DNA of 64,000 nt from Marinimicrobium sp050113635 (GTDB lineage: Bacteria > Pseudomonadota > Gammaproteobacteria > Pseudomonadales > Cellvibrionaceae): contig NZ_JBNJLT010000001.1 of the NCBI RefSeq assembly GCF_050113635.1, positions 310,001 through 374,000 on the forward strand, given 5' to 3'. The position numbers and the translations under genes were made by a program. Positions 35,268-43,826 of the stretch are shown one piece after another. Every line of letters begins with the position of its first letter. Position 1 is the first letter of the stretch. The notes beneath the pieces are model-generated. The model worked only from the letters and a program-made list of their open reading frames with translations, was not told where the DNA came from and ran no database searches.

Positions 35268-36785
35268 TCAGTTACCGGCACCCGTCAACACGTCAATAAG
35301 GGCCGGTTCGATCTCATTGCCGCTGAAGCGATCAAACAAGGCAAAACCACCATTGCCCGCATAGCCATTATCCCAATAGACCGGCACCATCCCATGCGCC
35401 AATGCCGACTCGGTAATGTACTCGTTCCAGTAATTTCGATAGACGTCGTGGCCCGGGACGTTTTGGCGGGAAATAACACCGTATTCACCCAGAATCACGC
35501 CAATGCCCTGGTCTACGAAGTGTGTTTTCATACGCTGAAACTGAGTATCCACATAGGATTCGTTGGCCCAGGTTTCCGTCGCTCCAGGATCGGTGGCGAT
35601 GGAGCCCCACTGAGTAATATTGCTGCTTTCGTTGAGAGTAAAGTTGTAGGGGTCGTAATAATGCACTTCCATCAATAACCGGTCAGTGACCGTATCCGCG
35701 GGGATATCGGCAAAGTTCACTGTATGATCAATATTGGTGTTGAAACCCTGCACCACCAGATAACGATCCGCATTGTTACCGCCGGTGGCGCGTACCGTAT
35801 CGACAAAGGTCTGGTTAAAGCTGTTCTGCACGGTGTAATACTCCTCGGTGGGCGTACCGTAATCCCCCTCCACCATGACTTCATTGGTGCCAGCAAACAA
35901 CAGGCGGTGATCATAAGACTCGAAATGCCCGGCAATTTGCTCCCACATAATGCTCAACCGATTGGTGACATATGCTTGGTCCGCAAAGGTCGGCTGCATC
36001 CAGCCACCATCCCAGTGAATATTCATAATCACATACATATCCGCATCCAGGGCGTAGTTAACAACGTCCTCGACCCGTTCCATCCAGCTTTGCTCAATCA
36101 CAAAGTTCGCCGGGTCTGAGAACTTGCTCCAGGCCACGGGCACCCGGATGGTGTCGAAGCCGGCCGCTTTAACAGCATCAATTAACGCCTGATTAATCAA
36201 TGGGTTACCCCAGGCGGTTTCCCCACCAATGGCATCCAGGGAATTTCCTACGTTCCAGCCCACCCCCATTTCTTCTGTGAGCTCAACCGCCGTCAGCCCT
36301 CCAGGCACAGAAGCACTGGAGCTGCTGCTGGAAACACTGGCGCTTGAGGAAACGGATGAAGAACTTGACGACGAACTGGAGGAGCTGACTGATGAGGAAC
36401 TTGAGGCGCTGCCACAAACGCTCCCTGAAACTTCAGGGGTTTCTGTGGCGCCTTGATTCTCTATCTGAACCCCAAACGACACGGTATCCCCTGGATTAAT
36501 CAAGCCATTCCAGCTCAGGTTACTGGCGGTGTATGGGTTGCTGCCGCTCAGCTGCGCTCCCCAGCTATTGGTGATGACACTGCTGTTATACTGCCAGTTT
36601 ATATTCCACCCCTGAATGGTACTGGTCCCAGTATTAGAGATTTCGATGGCAGCAACAGCCCCTGCCCCCCAATCATTCTGGACCACATAACGACACTCCG
36701 CTGTTTGCGCAATCGCGTTGTGAGCGATCAGCCCCAACGATAATAAAGCGGCTCCACACAGTTTTTTCATTGTTGAAATACACAT
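35268..36785 (-). CDS. Secreted GH5 cellulase with CBM2 and poly-serine linker
   Basis: A 505-residue secreted enzyme. The signal peptide ends near AHNAIAQ (residue 27). A CBM2 cellulose-binding domain spans 30-124, with bracketing Cys31 and Cys124 and exposed Trp residues. A linker made almost only of Ser runs from 125 to 160, and a GH5 catalytic domain from about 165 to the end. The acid/base is Glu302 (FAGTNEVMVEG) and the nucleophile Glu434 (VILGEYGV). It should hydrolyse beta-1,4-glucan. GGAGAGAGAG precedes the ATG at 36785. Poly-Ser linkers are typical of Saccharophagus- and Teredinibacter-like degraders. The GH5 subfamily is not assigned. Confidence 0.94.
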   Translation of the reverse strand: MCISTMKKLCGAALLSLGLIAHNAIAQTAECRYVVQNDWGAGAVAAIEISNTGTSTIQGWNINWQYNSSVITNSWGAQLSGSNPYTASNLSWNGLINPGDTVSFGVQIENQGATETPEVSGSVCGSASSSSSVSSSSSSSSSSSVSSSASVSSSSSSASVPGGLTAVELTEEMGVGWNVGNSLDAIGGETAWGNPLINQALIDAVKAAGFDTIRVPVAWSKFSDPANFVIEQSWMERVEDVVNYALDADMYVIMNIHWDGGWMQPTFADQAYVTNRLSIMWEQIAGHFESYDHRLLFAGTNEVMVEGDYGTPTEEYYTVQNSFNQTFVDTVRATGGNNADRYLVVQGFNTNIDHTVNFADIPADTVTDRLLMEVHYYDPYNFTLNESSNITQWGSIATDPGATETWANESYVDTQFQRMKTHFVDQGIGVILGEYGVISRQNVPGHDVYRNYWNEYITESALAHGMVPVYWDNGYAGNGGFALFDRFSGNEIEPALIDVLTGAGN

Positions 36786-37128
36786 AAAACTCTCTCTCCT
36801 TTTACTGTTATGTTGGCCAAAGGCCACCAAAAAGTATATTCACCCTGTGAGCACAGACATGGATAAAACAAAAAGCGAACGAGAGCGAATTCACATTTTT
36901 GGTAAACAATCTCACATTTTTCAACAGAACCGGAATACGGGAGGAAACCTGCGCCTTTCGATGGATACAGGTTATGTTTAATAGGACAGGGTTTCTGTGA
37001 GCGAAGAGCAGGCAGACGTGTCAGGAGATTCTACTTTACAAGGCATCGCCCTCCGACGTTCTGGGGAGGGCGATGCCAGAGGTTTTAAGCGACGCGATCA
37101 GGGGCAGGCATTTTTTCTTATATAAAAA
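36786..37128. other. Intergenic region with promoter of the cellulase gene
   Basis: About 340 bases. The left part (36786-36990) is AT-rich with repeated TCACATTTTT elements (two near 36890-36920) and probably holds the cellulase promoter and regulator sites. The right part contains the hairpin at 37042-37077. No gene was found. Confidence 0.45.
37042..37077 (-). terminator. Hairpin downstream of the thioredoxin-fold gene
   Basis: GGCATCGCCCTCC (37042-37054) and GGAGGGCGATGCC (37065-37077) pair perfectly with a 10-base loop. It lies about 50 bases after the stop of the minus-strand thioredoxin-like gene. Confidence 0.7.
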
Positions 37129-37686
37129 TCACGCTTTCCACTTGATGTTACAACCCAGGCTCGGCTTTTGAACGTCAGTTGGAGGCGCTTCACCTCGGGA
37201 CACTTGCTCGGCCGCTGCCAGCAGATCGGCCCCGGTGACGGGGATGTCGCTGCCTGGACGGCTGTCATCAAGTTGCCCGCGATAAACAAGTCGTTGATTG
37301 CGATCAAACAGGAAAAAATCAGGCGTACAGGCCGCATCAAACGATTTGGCCACGTTCTGAGACTCATCGTAGAGATAGGGAAAGGCCAGCCGATACTCTT
37401 TGGCAAACTCCGCCATTTTATCCGGCGCATCATCCGGGTAGGCCTGAACATCGTTAGAGCTGACCGCAACACAGCGAATACCCAGCGCATTGAGCCGGTC
37501 ATTCAACGTTTCCAAAAAGGGGGCAATGTGCAGGACAAAGGGACAGTGATTGCAAATAAACATAATCAAGAGCCCTTTGTCGCCCATGCGCTGGCTCAGT
37601 TTCCAGCTTTCTCCAGCTGGGTCGGGAAGGCGTGCGTCGGGCAGTTCGGTTCCCAGGGGAAGCATATTGGATGGTGTACGGGCCAT
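37129..37686 (-). CDS. Thioredoxin-family (AhpC/TSA-like) protein
   Basis: A 185-residue cytoplasmic protein of the thioredoxin/peroxiredoxin-like fold. The motif FICNHCPFVLHI supplies Cys45 and Cys48 (CNHC), followed by VAVSSNDVQAYPDDAPDKM and DAACTPDFFLFD. Proteins of this group are annotated as thioredoxin-family or redoxin proteins with unproven substrates. The ATG at 37686 is preceded by an ideal AGGAGGA; a much longer frame extending to 38004 overlaps the GH26 gene and is rejected. The GH26 gene ends 115 bases upstream on the same strand. Confidence 0.9.
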   Translation of the reverse strand: MARTPSNMLPLGTELPDARLPDPAGESWKLSQRMGDKGLLIMFICNHCPFVLHIAPFLETLNDRLNALGIRCVAVSSNDVQAYPDDAPDKMAEFAKEYRLAFPYLYDESQNVAKSFDAACTPDFFLFDRNQRLVYRGQLDDSRPGSDIPVTGADLLAAAEQVSRGEAPPTDVQKPSLGCNIKWKA

Positions 37687-37801
37687 GAGAGGATCCTCCT
37701 GTATAGAGATTGGCGATTGGTGGTCCGCGCACAGGGAGGAGACGACCCTGTAGGCGCGCCCCTCACTTTTGCCGGGATAGAATGCTATGAATGGCGGAGT
37801 A

Positions 37802-39025
37802 TCAGCGACGATTGTAAACCGCTGGCAGGTCACGATTGAAGAGTGTGAAATCATCGGCGTAAAACGCCCGGAAATCTTCCAATGTCCCGCGCTCACGATC
37901 CTTTGGTAATGTCGTGGGCACCCAGTAGTGCGGCTTGCCGCCATCCACACCCTCCGGTGCATTGCGCCACACCAGCAGGTACGCAATCCGGCGGGCCTCT
38001 TCATCAGATTTCAAGGCCTCAAGGAGCTTGCGATACCACTGGTTGTCGTATTGTCCGGCTTCAATCGCGGGGGCACGAATACCGATTTCAGCGATAGCTG
38101 CGATCTTGCCCCGGGCCTCAGCCATTCGCACCATCAAAGCCGCGTTTGCCTGCACAGTCTCAAACCATTCGGCGTTATCCGACACCGGCCCATAGGCGTC
38201 GAAGGCCAATACATCCACCCAATCGTCCCCGGGGTAACGCTCCAGGTACGCCGCCTCGGTCGCTGGGGAAAAAGCGTTTGGCGAGTAGGCGTACAGGAAA
38301 TTGTGTACGCCGCGCTCATCGCGCAGATAATCGACCGTAAAGCGATACAGCGCTTGATACTGAGTCGGCGTGGACTGGTCCTCTCCCCACCAGAACCAGC
38401 TCCCAGTGTTTTCATGCAGGACACGGTAGATAACCGGAATGGGAGTGCCATCGTCCGCTTTGAGCGACAACGCCCAGTCAGCCAGCTCGTCGAGATAGCC
38501 TTTATAGACCTCATGAGCTTCGCCACCTGGCAACGCGGCTTCCACCGCCGGGGTGGTGTCCCAGGAGGTGCCCGCCGGGAATACACCCTTTTGGTCTTCG
38601 GTCAGCGGGTTATCCAAGTGAGTGCTCACGGTGATGATGCCGCCGCGCTGATACGCCTTGACGGCTTGCTTCGTCACATCGCCTTCAATTTTGGGGGAAA
38701 CGATGGACAATGTATCCCAGCCATAGACGGCGGCAAAGTCACCCACCGAATTATAGGTATCCGATTGGGAGCCGTCGGTTGTATCGATGGTGAGGCCCTG
38801 TGTGGTCTCGTGCTGATGCCCGAATAGCACGCCCTGCCCCATTTGGTTCCGCAAAAACGCAAAGAGCGCGCGGGTTTCTGCGGTCGAATTTGCATCCACC
38901 GGTCGACTTGTGGAGTCAACCTCACTGTCAGGACCGAACGATTGTGAACAGGCGATTAAACCCAGGGTCATTAGCCCTGCCACCATCAAAACGGTTAGCC
39001 GGCGGCCGATAAGCGGTAATGTCAT
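37802..39025 (-). CDS. GH26 beta-mannanase-type lipoprotein
   Basis: A 407-residue protein with a lipoprotein signal (lipobox LGLIACS, Cys26) and a GH26 catalytic domain. Diagnostic motifs are LFGHQHETTQG (about residues 67-77), the acid/base Glu205 in YRVLHENTGSWFWWGE, and the nucleophile Glu313 in AIAEIGIRAP. It should cleave beta-1,4-mannan or mannooligosaccharides at the cell surface or in the periplasm; GH26 also includes other specificities. It is divergent from uxaC across a long leader region. Confidence 0.92.
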   Translation of the reverse strand: MTLPLIGRRLTVLMVAGLMTLGLIACSQSFGPDSEVDSTSRPVDANSTAETRALFAFLRNQMGQGVLFGHQHETTQGLTIDTTDGSQSDTYNSVGDFAAVYGWDTLSIVSPKIEGDVTKQAVKAYQRGGIITVSTHLDNPLTEDQKGVFPAGTSWDTTPAVEAALPGGEAHEVYKGYLDELADWALSLKADDGTPIPVIYRVLHENTGSWFWWGEDQSTPTQYQALYRFTVDYLRDERGVHNFLYAYSPNAFSPATEAAYLERYPGDDWVDVLAFDAYGPVSDNAEWFETVQANAALMVRMAEARGKIAAIAEIGIRAPAIEAGQYDNQWYRKLLEALKSDEEARRIAYLLVWRNAPEGVDGGKPHYWVPTTLPKDRERGTLEDFRAFYADDFTLFNRDLPAVYNRR

Positions 39026-39561
39026 GAATACCTCTGCGATCTGTTATGGACTGAAATCGGTTTCGGCTCCGCTGCTGTGATTAAAGTGGCGTTTACCCAA
39101 TTTATAATAGTGTGTCTTAACATCTGTAGCGACCACTCATTCCTTCGCGTTGTCGCCAGCCCGGAGCATGCCCAACGCGACCGCATCTGTAAAGCCAAAA
39201 TTGGCCTTACCAGAATTATTTATGAATTCAATATGACTATAAGCTCAAAATTACTACACATTAATGAGAGTGATCACTAACATTATGTTATCCCCGCGCT
39301 ATTCAGATGTTTATATTTGCGCTCCCAGAAGGTAAACTAATCACACCGCGAGATAAGCGGTACCGGAAACCCTTGGGCACCCGGACAAAAGGCGACGGGT
39401 CAGGCCATTTTGGCCTACTGGCACCGACGTATAACAATCAACCATGGCGGCATCAGGGCCAGTCCCCGACAGCTGCCTAAATGAGTAACACAACCGACAT
39501 TGAGCTTGGGGCCTACTGGGCACCCGATGGTGGCTGTTGTGTGTTTAGAGGAATGGTGAGA
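39026..39561. other. Long regulatory gap between GH26 and uxaC
   Basis: About 535 bases without a convincing gene; a 67-codon frame at 39077-39280 has no recognisable features. The left 280 bases are AT-rich and should hold promoters for both divergent genes. The part from 39320 to 39420 contains several consecutive hairpins. The frame of uxaC extends upstream to 39481, but those 27 codons do not resemble the family. Confidence 0.5.
39345..39416 (+). promoter_or_regulatory. Structured leader RNA upstream of uxaC (candidate)
   Basis: Three consecutive perfect hairpins are visible: ACCGC/GCGGT (39345-39361), ACCCG/CGGGT (39379-39400) and AGGCCA/TGGCCT (39402-39416). A possible CCGG pairing between 39363 and 39383 competes with the second. 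They lie 150-220 bases before the uxaC start. The compact arrangement suggests a cis-acting RNA, but I cannot match it to a known riboswitch class. Confidence 0.35.
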
Positions 39562-40977
39562 ATGACGTTAATCCACGACGATTTTCTGCTCGACACCGAG
39601 CAGGCCAAGGCGTTGTACCATAACTACGCCAAAGACATGCCGATCATTGACTACCACTGTCACCTGCCCCCCGATCAGATCGGCAACGACCAACAGTTCA
39701 AGAACCTCTCCGAAGTCTGGCTGGCGGGCGATCACTATAAGTGGCGAGCCATGCGCTCCAACGGCGTGAGTGAAAAGTATTGCACCGGCGACGCCAGCGA
39801 CTGGGAAAAATTCCAGGCGTGGGCAGAAACCGTGCCTTACACGCTGCGTAATCCGCTGTATCACTGGACGCACCTGGAGCTGAAGAAGCCTTTCGGTATC
39901 ACCGACACCCTGCTCAATGGTGACAACGCCAGAGCCGTATGGGAGCACTGCAACGAATTGCTGGCCACACCGGAGTTCAGTGCCAAGGGTCTGATCACTC
40001 AGGCCAACGTCAAGGTCATCTGCACCACCGACGACCCGACCCACGACTTGCGCCATCACAAGGCCATTGCGGCCGACACCAGCTTCAACACGAATGTTTT
40101 ACCGACCTGGCGTCCAGATAAGGCGATGGCGGCCGAGGATACCCAGGCCTACAACACGTATCTGGATCGTTTGGGCGAAGTGGCCGATGTACAGATCAAC
40201 ACCTACGATGATTTGATGAGCGCACTGCAAAAGCGCCACGACTTCTTCCATGAGCAGGGCTGCCGTTTATCGGATCACGGGCTTGAAACGCTGCACGCCG
40301 AGGATTACACCGAAGCCGAAATCAAAGCTATATTCAGCAAAGTGCGTGGCGGCAATGACCTCGACGAAAACGAGCTTGAAAAATTCTACTCCGCGATGCT
40401 GGTAGAGTTCGCACGCCAGGATCATGAGAAGGGCTGGGTTCAGCAGTATCACATCGGAGCCATCCGCAACAACAACCCGCGCCTGTTCCGTTCCCTGGGC
40501 CCGGACACTGGCTTCGACTCCATTGGCGATCATAACTACGCCAAACCCCTGGCAACGTTTCTGGGACGCCTGGACAACGACGACCGGCTGGCCAAGACCA
40601 TTCTGTATAACCTGAACCCACGCGACAATGAAATGATCGCTACCATGATCGGTAATTTCCAGGACGGCTCCACCGCCGGCAAGATGCAATTTGGCAGTGG
40701 CTGGTGGTTTCTCGATCAGCTCGATGGCATGAAACGCCAGATCGAAGCACTGAGCCAGCTCGGTTTACTCAGCCGCTTCGTGGGCATGTTGACCGATAGC
40801 CGCAGCTTCTTGAGCTATTCCCGTCACGAGTATTTCCGCCGCCTGCTATGCCGCACACTCGGCCAGGACATGGCCAGCGGTCTAGTCCCTGACGATACTG
40901 CCATGGTCGGCCGCATGATTCAGGACATCAGCTTCAATAACGCGCGGGATTACTTTCCATTCGACGTCCCTAAATGA
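39562..40977 (+). CDS. uxaC: Uronate isomerase
   Basis: A 471-residue protein of standard length that isomerises glucuronate to fructuronate and galacturonate to tagaturonate in the cytoplasm. Typical blocks are DYHCHLPPDQI near the N-terminus, TTDDPTHDLRHH, HIGAIRNNN, and near the C-terminus LTDSRSFLSYSRHEYFRRLL. The ATG at 39562, with GGTGAG just upstream, matches the family N-terminus; upstream in-frame starts at 39553 and 39481 are less likely. No other uronate-pathway gene is adjacent. A strong terminator lies 82 bases after the stop. Confidence 0.96.
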   Translation: MTLIHDDFLLDTEQAKALYHNYAKDMPIIDYHCHLPPDQIGNDQQFKNLSEVWLAGDHYKWRAMRSNGVSEKYCTGDASDWEKFQAWAETVPYTLRNPLYHWTHLELKKPFGITDTLLNGDNARAVWEHCNELLATPEFSAKGLITQANVKVICTTDDPTHDLRHHKAIAADTSFNTNVLPTWRPDKAMAAEDTQAYNTYLDRLGEVADVQINTYDDLMSALQKRHDFFHEQGCRLSDHGLETLHAEDYTEAEIKAIFSKVRGGNDLDENELEKFYSAMLVEFARQDHEKGWVQQYHIGAIRNNNPRLFRSLGPDTGFDSIGDHNYAKPLATFLGRLDNDDRLAKTILYNLNPRDNEMIATMIGNFQDGSTAGKMQFGSGWWFLDQLDGMKRQIEALSQLGLLSRFVGMLTDSRSFLSYSRHEYFRRLLCRTLGQDMASGLVPDDTAMVGRMIQDISFNNARDYFPFDVPK

Positions 40978-41058
40978 AGTGCTTTCATAAAAGTACCTGG
41001 GCGATTACCCGCAGGTAACATTAACCCGCAAGTAACATTGTGCCACCATCGTTACGAC

Positions 41059-41092
41059 GAAAAACCCGGTCCGCTCCAAGACCGGGTTTTTC
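41059..41092 (+). terminator. Rho-independent terminator after uxaC
   Basis: AAAAACCCGGT and ACCGGGTTTTT pair perfectly around a 10-base loop (CCGCTCCAAG), followed by further T residues. It separates uxaC from the AEC transporter gene. Confidence 0.93.
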
Positions 41093-41164
41093 ATTTTCTT
41101 GACAGCCCGTCAATGCATGACGAAGCTATAGATAACCCTGCACCTGTCGAGGTATGCACACCCC

Positions 41165-42118
41165 GTGGCCAGCAACGACCTGCTATCGACCTTTTTGTTT
41201 TCCCTGTCGGTCACCACGCCGATCTTTTTCATGGTGGCACTGGGGGCGTTGGCGCGGCGAGTAGGGCTGATTGATGAGGGCTTCATTAACTCGGCTTCCC
41301 GCCTGGTATTCACCATCGGTTTACCGGTCTTATTGTTTGTCAGCAATGCCACCGCCGACTTTGGCAGCGCTACGGATGGCCGAATTTTAACGGCCGTTAT
41401 TGTCGGAGCGATGATTATTTTTCTGCTGAGCCTGGCTACCGCCGACTGGTTTGTGCGTGACCGACGGGATCGTGGGGTGCTCACCCAAGCCTCTTTTCGT
41501 GGAAACCTGGTCATCATCGGTCTCGCCTATTGCAGCAATGCTTATGGAGAGCATGGCGTTGCCATGGCCACCCTGCCACTGGCGGTCACGATTGTGCTGT
41601 ATAACGTGCTTTCCGTGGTGGCATTAAGCCGGGATTTGGAGCACCAGCAAGGCATGCGCGATATCTTTGTGGGCATTGCACGCAACCCCTTGATTATTGG
41701 TATCGTCGCGGGCCTGGCTTACGGAGAGCTTGCGCCGCCACTGCCTTCTACGGTGCAGGACTCAGCGCACTATTTGGGCGACATGACGTTACCGCTGGCC
41801 CTGCTGTGTGTGGGGGGTTCATTGAGTATAAAAGCACTAGGGCAGGTGCGTGACGGAGCGCTGGCCGCCAGCGTATGGAAACTGCTCATTTCGCCGCTGG
41901 TGGCCGTTTCGCTGGCGTTAGCCTTGGGACTGCAAGGCGAAGCGGTTGCCGTGGTCTTTCTACTGGCCGCTTCGCCCACAGCCACCGCAAGCTTTGTCAT
42001 GGTTCGCGCTATGGGCGGCAATGCCTCCTTGGCCGCCACCATGATTGTACAAACCACCTTGTTCGGGCTGGTGACTGTTACGCTGGGCCTATGGCTGGTC
42101 ACCGCCTTTTTTGTCTGA
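41165..42118 (+). CDS. AEC-family transporter
   Basis: A 317-residue protein with about ten membrane helices of the auxin efflux carrier family. Typical segments are SVTTPIFFMVALGALARRVG at the N-terminus, a central FRGNLVIIGLAYCSNAYGEH, and LPLALLCVGGSLSIKAL. Bacterial members move small organic acids such as malate or malonate; the substrate here is unknown. The start is GTG at 41165, the only good start before the first helix. It is convergent with phoU, with four bases between the genes. Confidence 0.88.
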   Translation: MASNDLLSTFLFSLSVTTPIFFMVALGALARRVGLIDEGFINSASRLVFTIGLPVLLFVSNATADFGSATDGRILTAVIVGAMIIFLLSLATADWFVRDRRDRGVLTQASFRGNLVIIGLAYCSNAYGEHGVAMATLPLAVTIVLYNVLSVVALSRDLEHQQGMRDIFVGIARNPLIIGIVAGLAYGELAPPLPSTVQDSAHYLGDMTLPLALLCVGGSLSIKALGQVRDGALAASVWKLLISPLVAVSLALALGLQGEAVAVVFLLAASPTATASFVMVRAMGGNASLAATMIVQTTLFGLVTVTLGLWLVTAFFV

Positions 42119-42122
42119 CGGA

Positions 42123-42863
42123 CTAATCATCGCGATCTTTTTCATCCTGGATCTGCTCCTGGATTTCATCATAGCTTTCGTGGCGTACATCTTCGCCTTT
42201 GACAAGGTACACCACGTACTGAGCCAGATTGCGGGCATGATCACCAATACGCTCCAGCGCACGCAAACTCCACATGATATTCAGCGCCCGCGTGATGGAG
42301 CGCGGGTCTTCAATCATAAAGGTAATCATTTCACGCATCGCGGAATTGTATTCCATATCCACCGTGTTATCGGTTTGCACGACGCGCAACGCGAGGTCCA
42401 GATCAAGCCGCGCAAAGGCATCCAGCGCATCGCTCAGCATTTTTGATACGTGACCGCCAATGTGACGAACTTCCACATAACCCCGAGGCGCCCCCGATCC
42501 CGCACCACTCAGGGCCAATGCCTGACGGGCAATTTTACTGGCTTCATCTCCCACACGCTCCAGGTCCGTAATGGCCTTGGTCACAGCGATAACCAAACGC
42601 AGGTCACTGGCCGCCGGTTGTCGGCGCGCCAGGATGCGGATGCAGTCCTCGTCAATTTCCAGCTCCATGTCGTTCACGTCATCGTCGTCGCGAACGACAC
42701 GTTCCGCCGTTTCCGGGTCTGCGTCGATCAGTGCTTGAATGGCATCGCTGACTTGTCGCTGAGCCAGTCCACCCATTTCAGAGAGCTTGGTTTTGATCTC
42801 ATCCAGCTCCAGATTGTATTGCTGGGAAATATGATGCGTGTGCGACTTAATATCCATAACCAT
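42123..42863 (-). CDS. phoU: Phosphate-specific transport accessory protein PhoU
   Basis: A 246-residue protein made of two three-helix PhoU repeats with the metal-binding E-x3-D-x3 style motifs (for example DDDVNDMELEIDEDC and AITDLERVGDEASKIA). PhoU links the Pst transporter to the PhoR-PhoB sensor and keeps the Pho regulon off when phosphate is plentiful. The ATG at 42863 is preceded by GGAGGGG. It is the last gene of pstSCAB-phoU, 15 bases after pstB. Confidence 0.96.
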   Translation of the reverse strand: MVMDIKSHTHHISQQYNLELDEIKTKLSEMGGLAQRQVSDAIQALIDADPETAERVVRDDDDVNDMELEIDEDCIRILARRQPAASDLRLVIAVTKAITDLERVGDEASKIARQALALSGAGSGAPRGYVEVRHIGGHVSKMLSDALDAFARLDLDLALRVVQTDNTVDMEYNSAMREMITFMIEDPRSITRALNIMWSLRALERIGDHARNLAQYVVYLVKGEDVRHESYDEIQEQIQDEKDRDD

Positions 42864-42878
42864 AATTATCCCCTCCGC

Positions 42879-43811
42879 TTAACCATAACGACCGGTAATG
42901 TAGTCTTCCGTCTGTTTATTGGACGGATTGGTGAATAACGAATCCGTATCGCCGAACTCTACCAGATTCCCCATATACATGAACGCCGTATAGTCGGATA
43001 CTCGGGCGGCCTGCTGCATATTATGGGTCACGATTACAATGGTGTACTGGTCCTTGAGCTCGTAAATCAACTCCTCAATTTTCAACGTGGAAATTGGATC
43101 CAGCGCTGACGCCGGCTCATCTAGAAGAATGACTTCCGGCTCAATCGCAATGGCCCGCGCAATCACCAGCCGCTGTTGTTGACCGCCGGAAAGACCAAAA
43201 GCGTTGTCATGCAACCGGTCTTTAACCTCTTCCCACAACGCCGCACCACGCAGAGACTTCTCGACTACCTCATCGAGCACACGACGGGACTTTACGCCTT
43301 GTAAACGAAGGCCGTAAGCAACGTTTTCATAAATAGACTTGGGAAACGGATTCGGCTTCTGGAATACCATGCCAATTTGCCGACGCAGTTCAGCGACATC
43401 CACTTTTTTGTCGTAGATGTTATTCCCATCCATTAACAGCTCGCCTTCAATCCGGCAGTTATCCACCAGGTCGTTCATGCGGTTGAAACACCGCAACAGC
43501 GTGGACTTGCCACAACCGGAAGGCCCGATAAAAGCCGTTACCTTTTTTTCCGGAATTTGCAGGTTAATCCCTTTGAGCGCCTGGTCACCCCCGTAGTAAA
43601 GATTGAGGTTATTAATCTCAATCTTTATGGATTCTTGATGCTGCTCGGGGGTTGTGCCCTGTGTTCTGGGGCGCGGAGTCGGCACCAGCTTTTCCCCGGC
43701 CCGCTGAGCCTCAGGGGTTTCAGTGGTGATTTCTGCGGTGGACTCTGGTGTTTCAGTTTCTGTTTTAGCATCTTTTGACATGGTTTCATCCAATACGGTT
43801 TCATCCAACAC
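42879..43811 (-). CDS. pstB: Phosphate ABC transporter ATP-binding protein
   Basis: A 310-residue ABC ATPase. Walker A is GPSGCGKST (residues 96-104), the signature is LSGGQQQR and Walker B VILLDEPAS. It hydrolyses ATP to drive phosphate import through PstA-PstC. Compared with the usual 250-260 residues it has a 60-residue acidic, Thr/Glu-rich N-terminal extension. The GTG at 43811 is supported by GGAGGTG five bases upstream; an internal ATG at residue 11 lacks such a site. The extension opens with a duplicated LDET encoded by a repeated TTGGATGAAACC. Confidence 0.95.
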   Translation of the reverse strand: MLDETVLDETMSKDAKTETETPESTAEITTETPEAQRAGEKLVPTPRPRTQGTTPEQHQESIKIEINNLNLYYGGDQALKGINLQIPEKKVTAFIGPSGCGKSTLLRCFNRMNDLVDNCRIEGELLMDGNNIYDKKVDVAELRRQIGMVFQKPNPFPKSIYENVAYGLRLQGVKSRRVLDEVVEKSLRGAALWEEVKDRLHDNAFGLSGGQQQRLVIARAIAIEPEVILLDEPASALDPISTLKIEELIYELKDQYTIVIVTHNMQQAARVSDYTAFMYMGNLVEFGDTDSLFTNPSNKQTEDYITGRYG

Positions 43812-43826
43812 AATTCACCTCCACGA

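Noticed and set aside
39077..39280. Reading frame of 67 codons in the GH26-uxaC gap
   Set aside because: There is no ribosome-binding site, no similarity I recognise, and AT-rich promoter-like DNA. It is more likely regulatory sequence.
39362..39400. Possible cyclic di-GMP-I (GEMM) riboswitch before uxaC, because GGACAAAAGGCGACGGG resembles the conserved GGACGCAAAGCCACGGG core
   Set aside because: The GNRA tetraloop hairpin, its receptor and the GGC/GCC closing pairs are not present in the right order, so the resemblance is probably chance.
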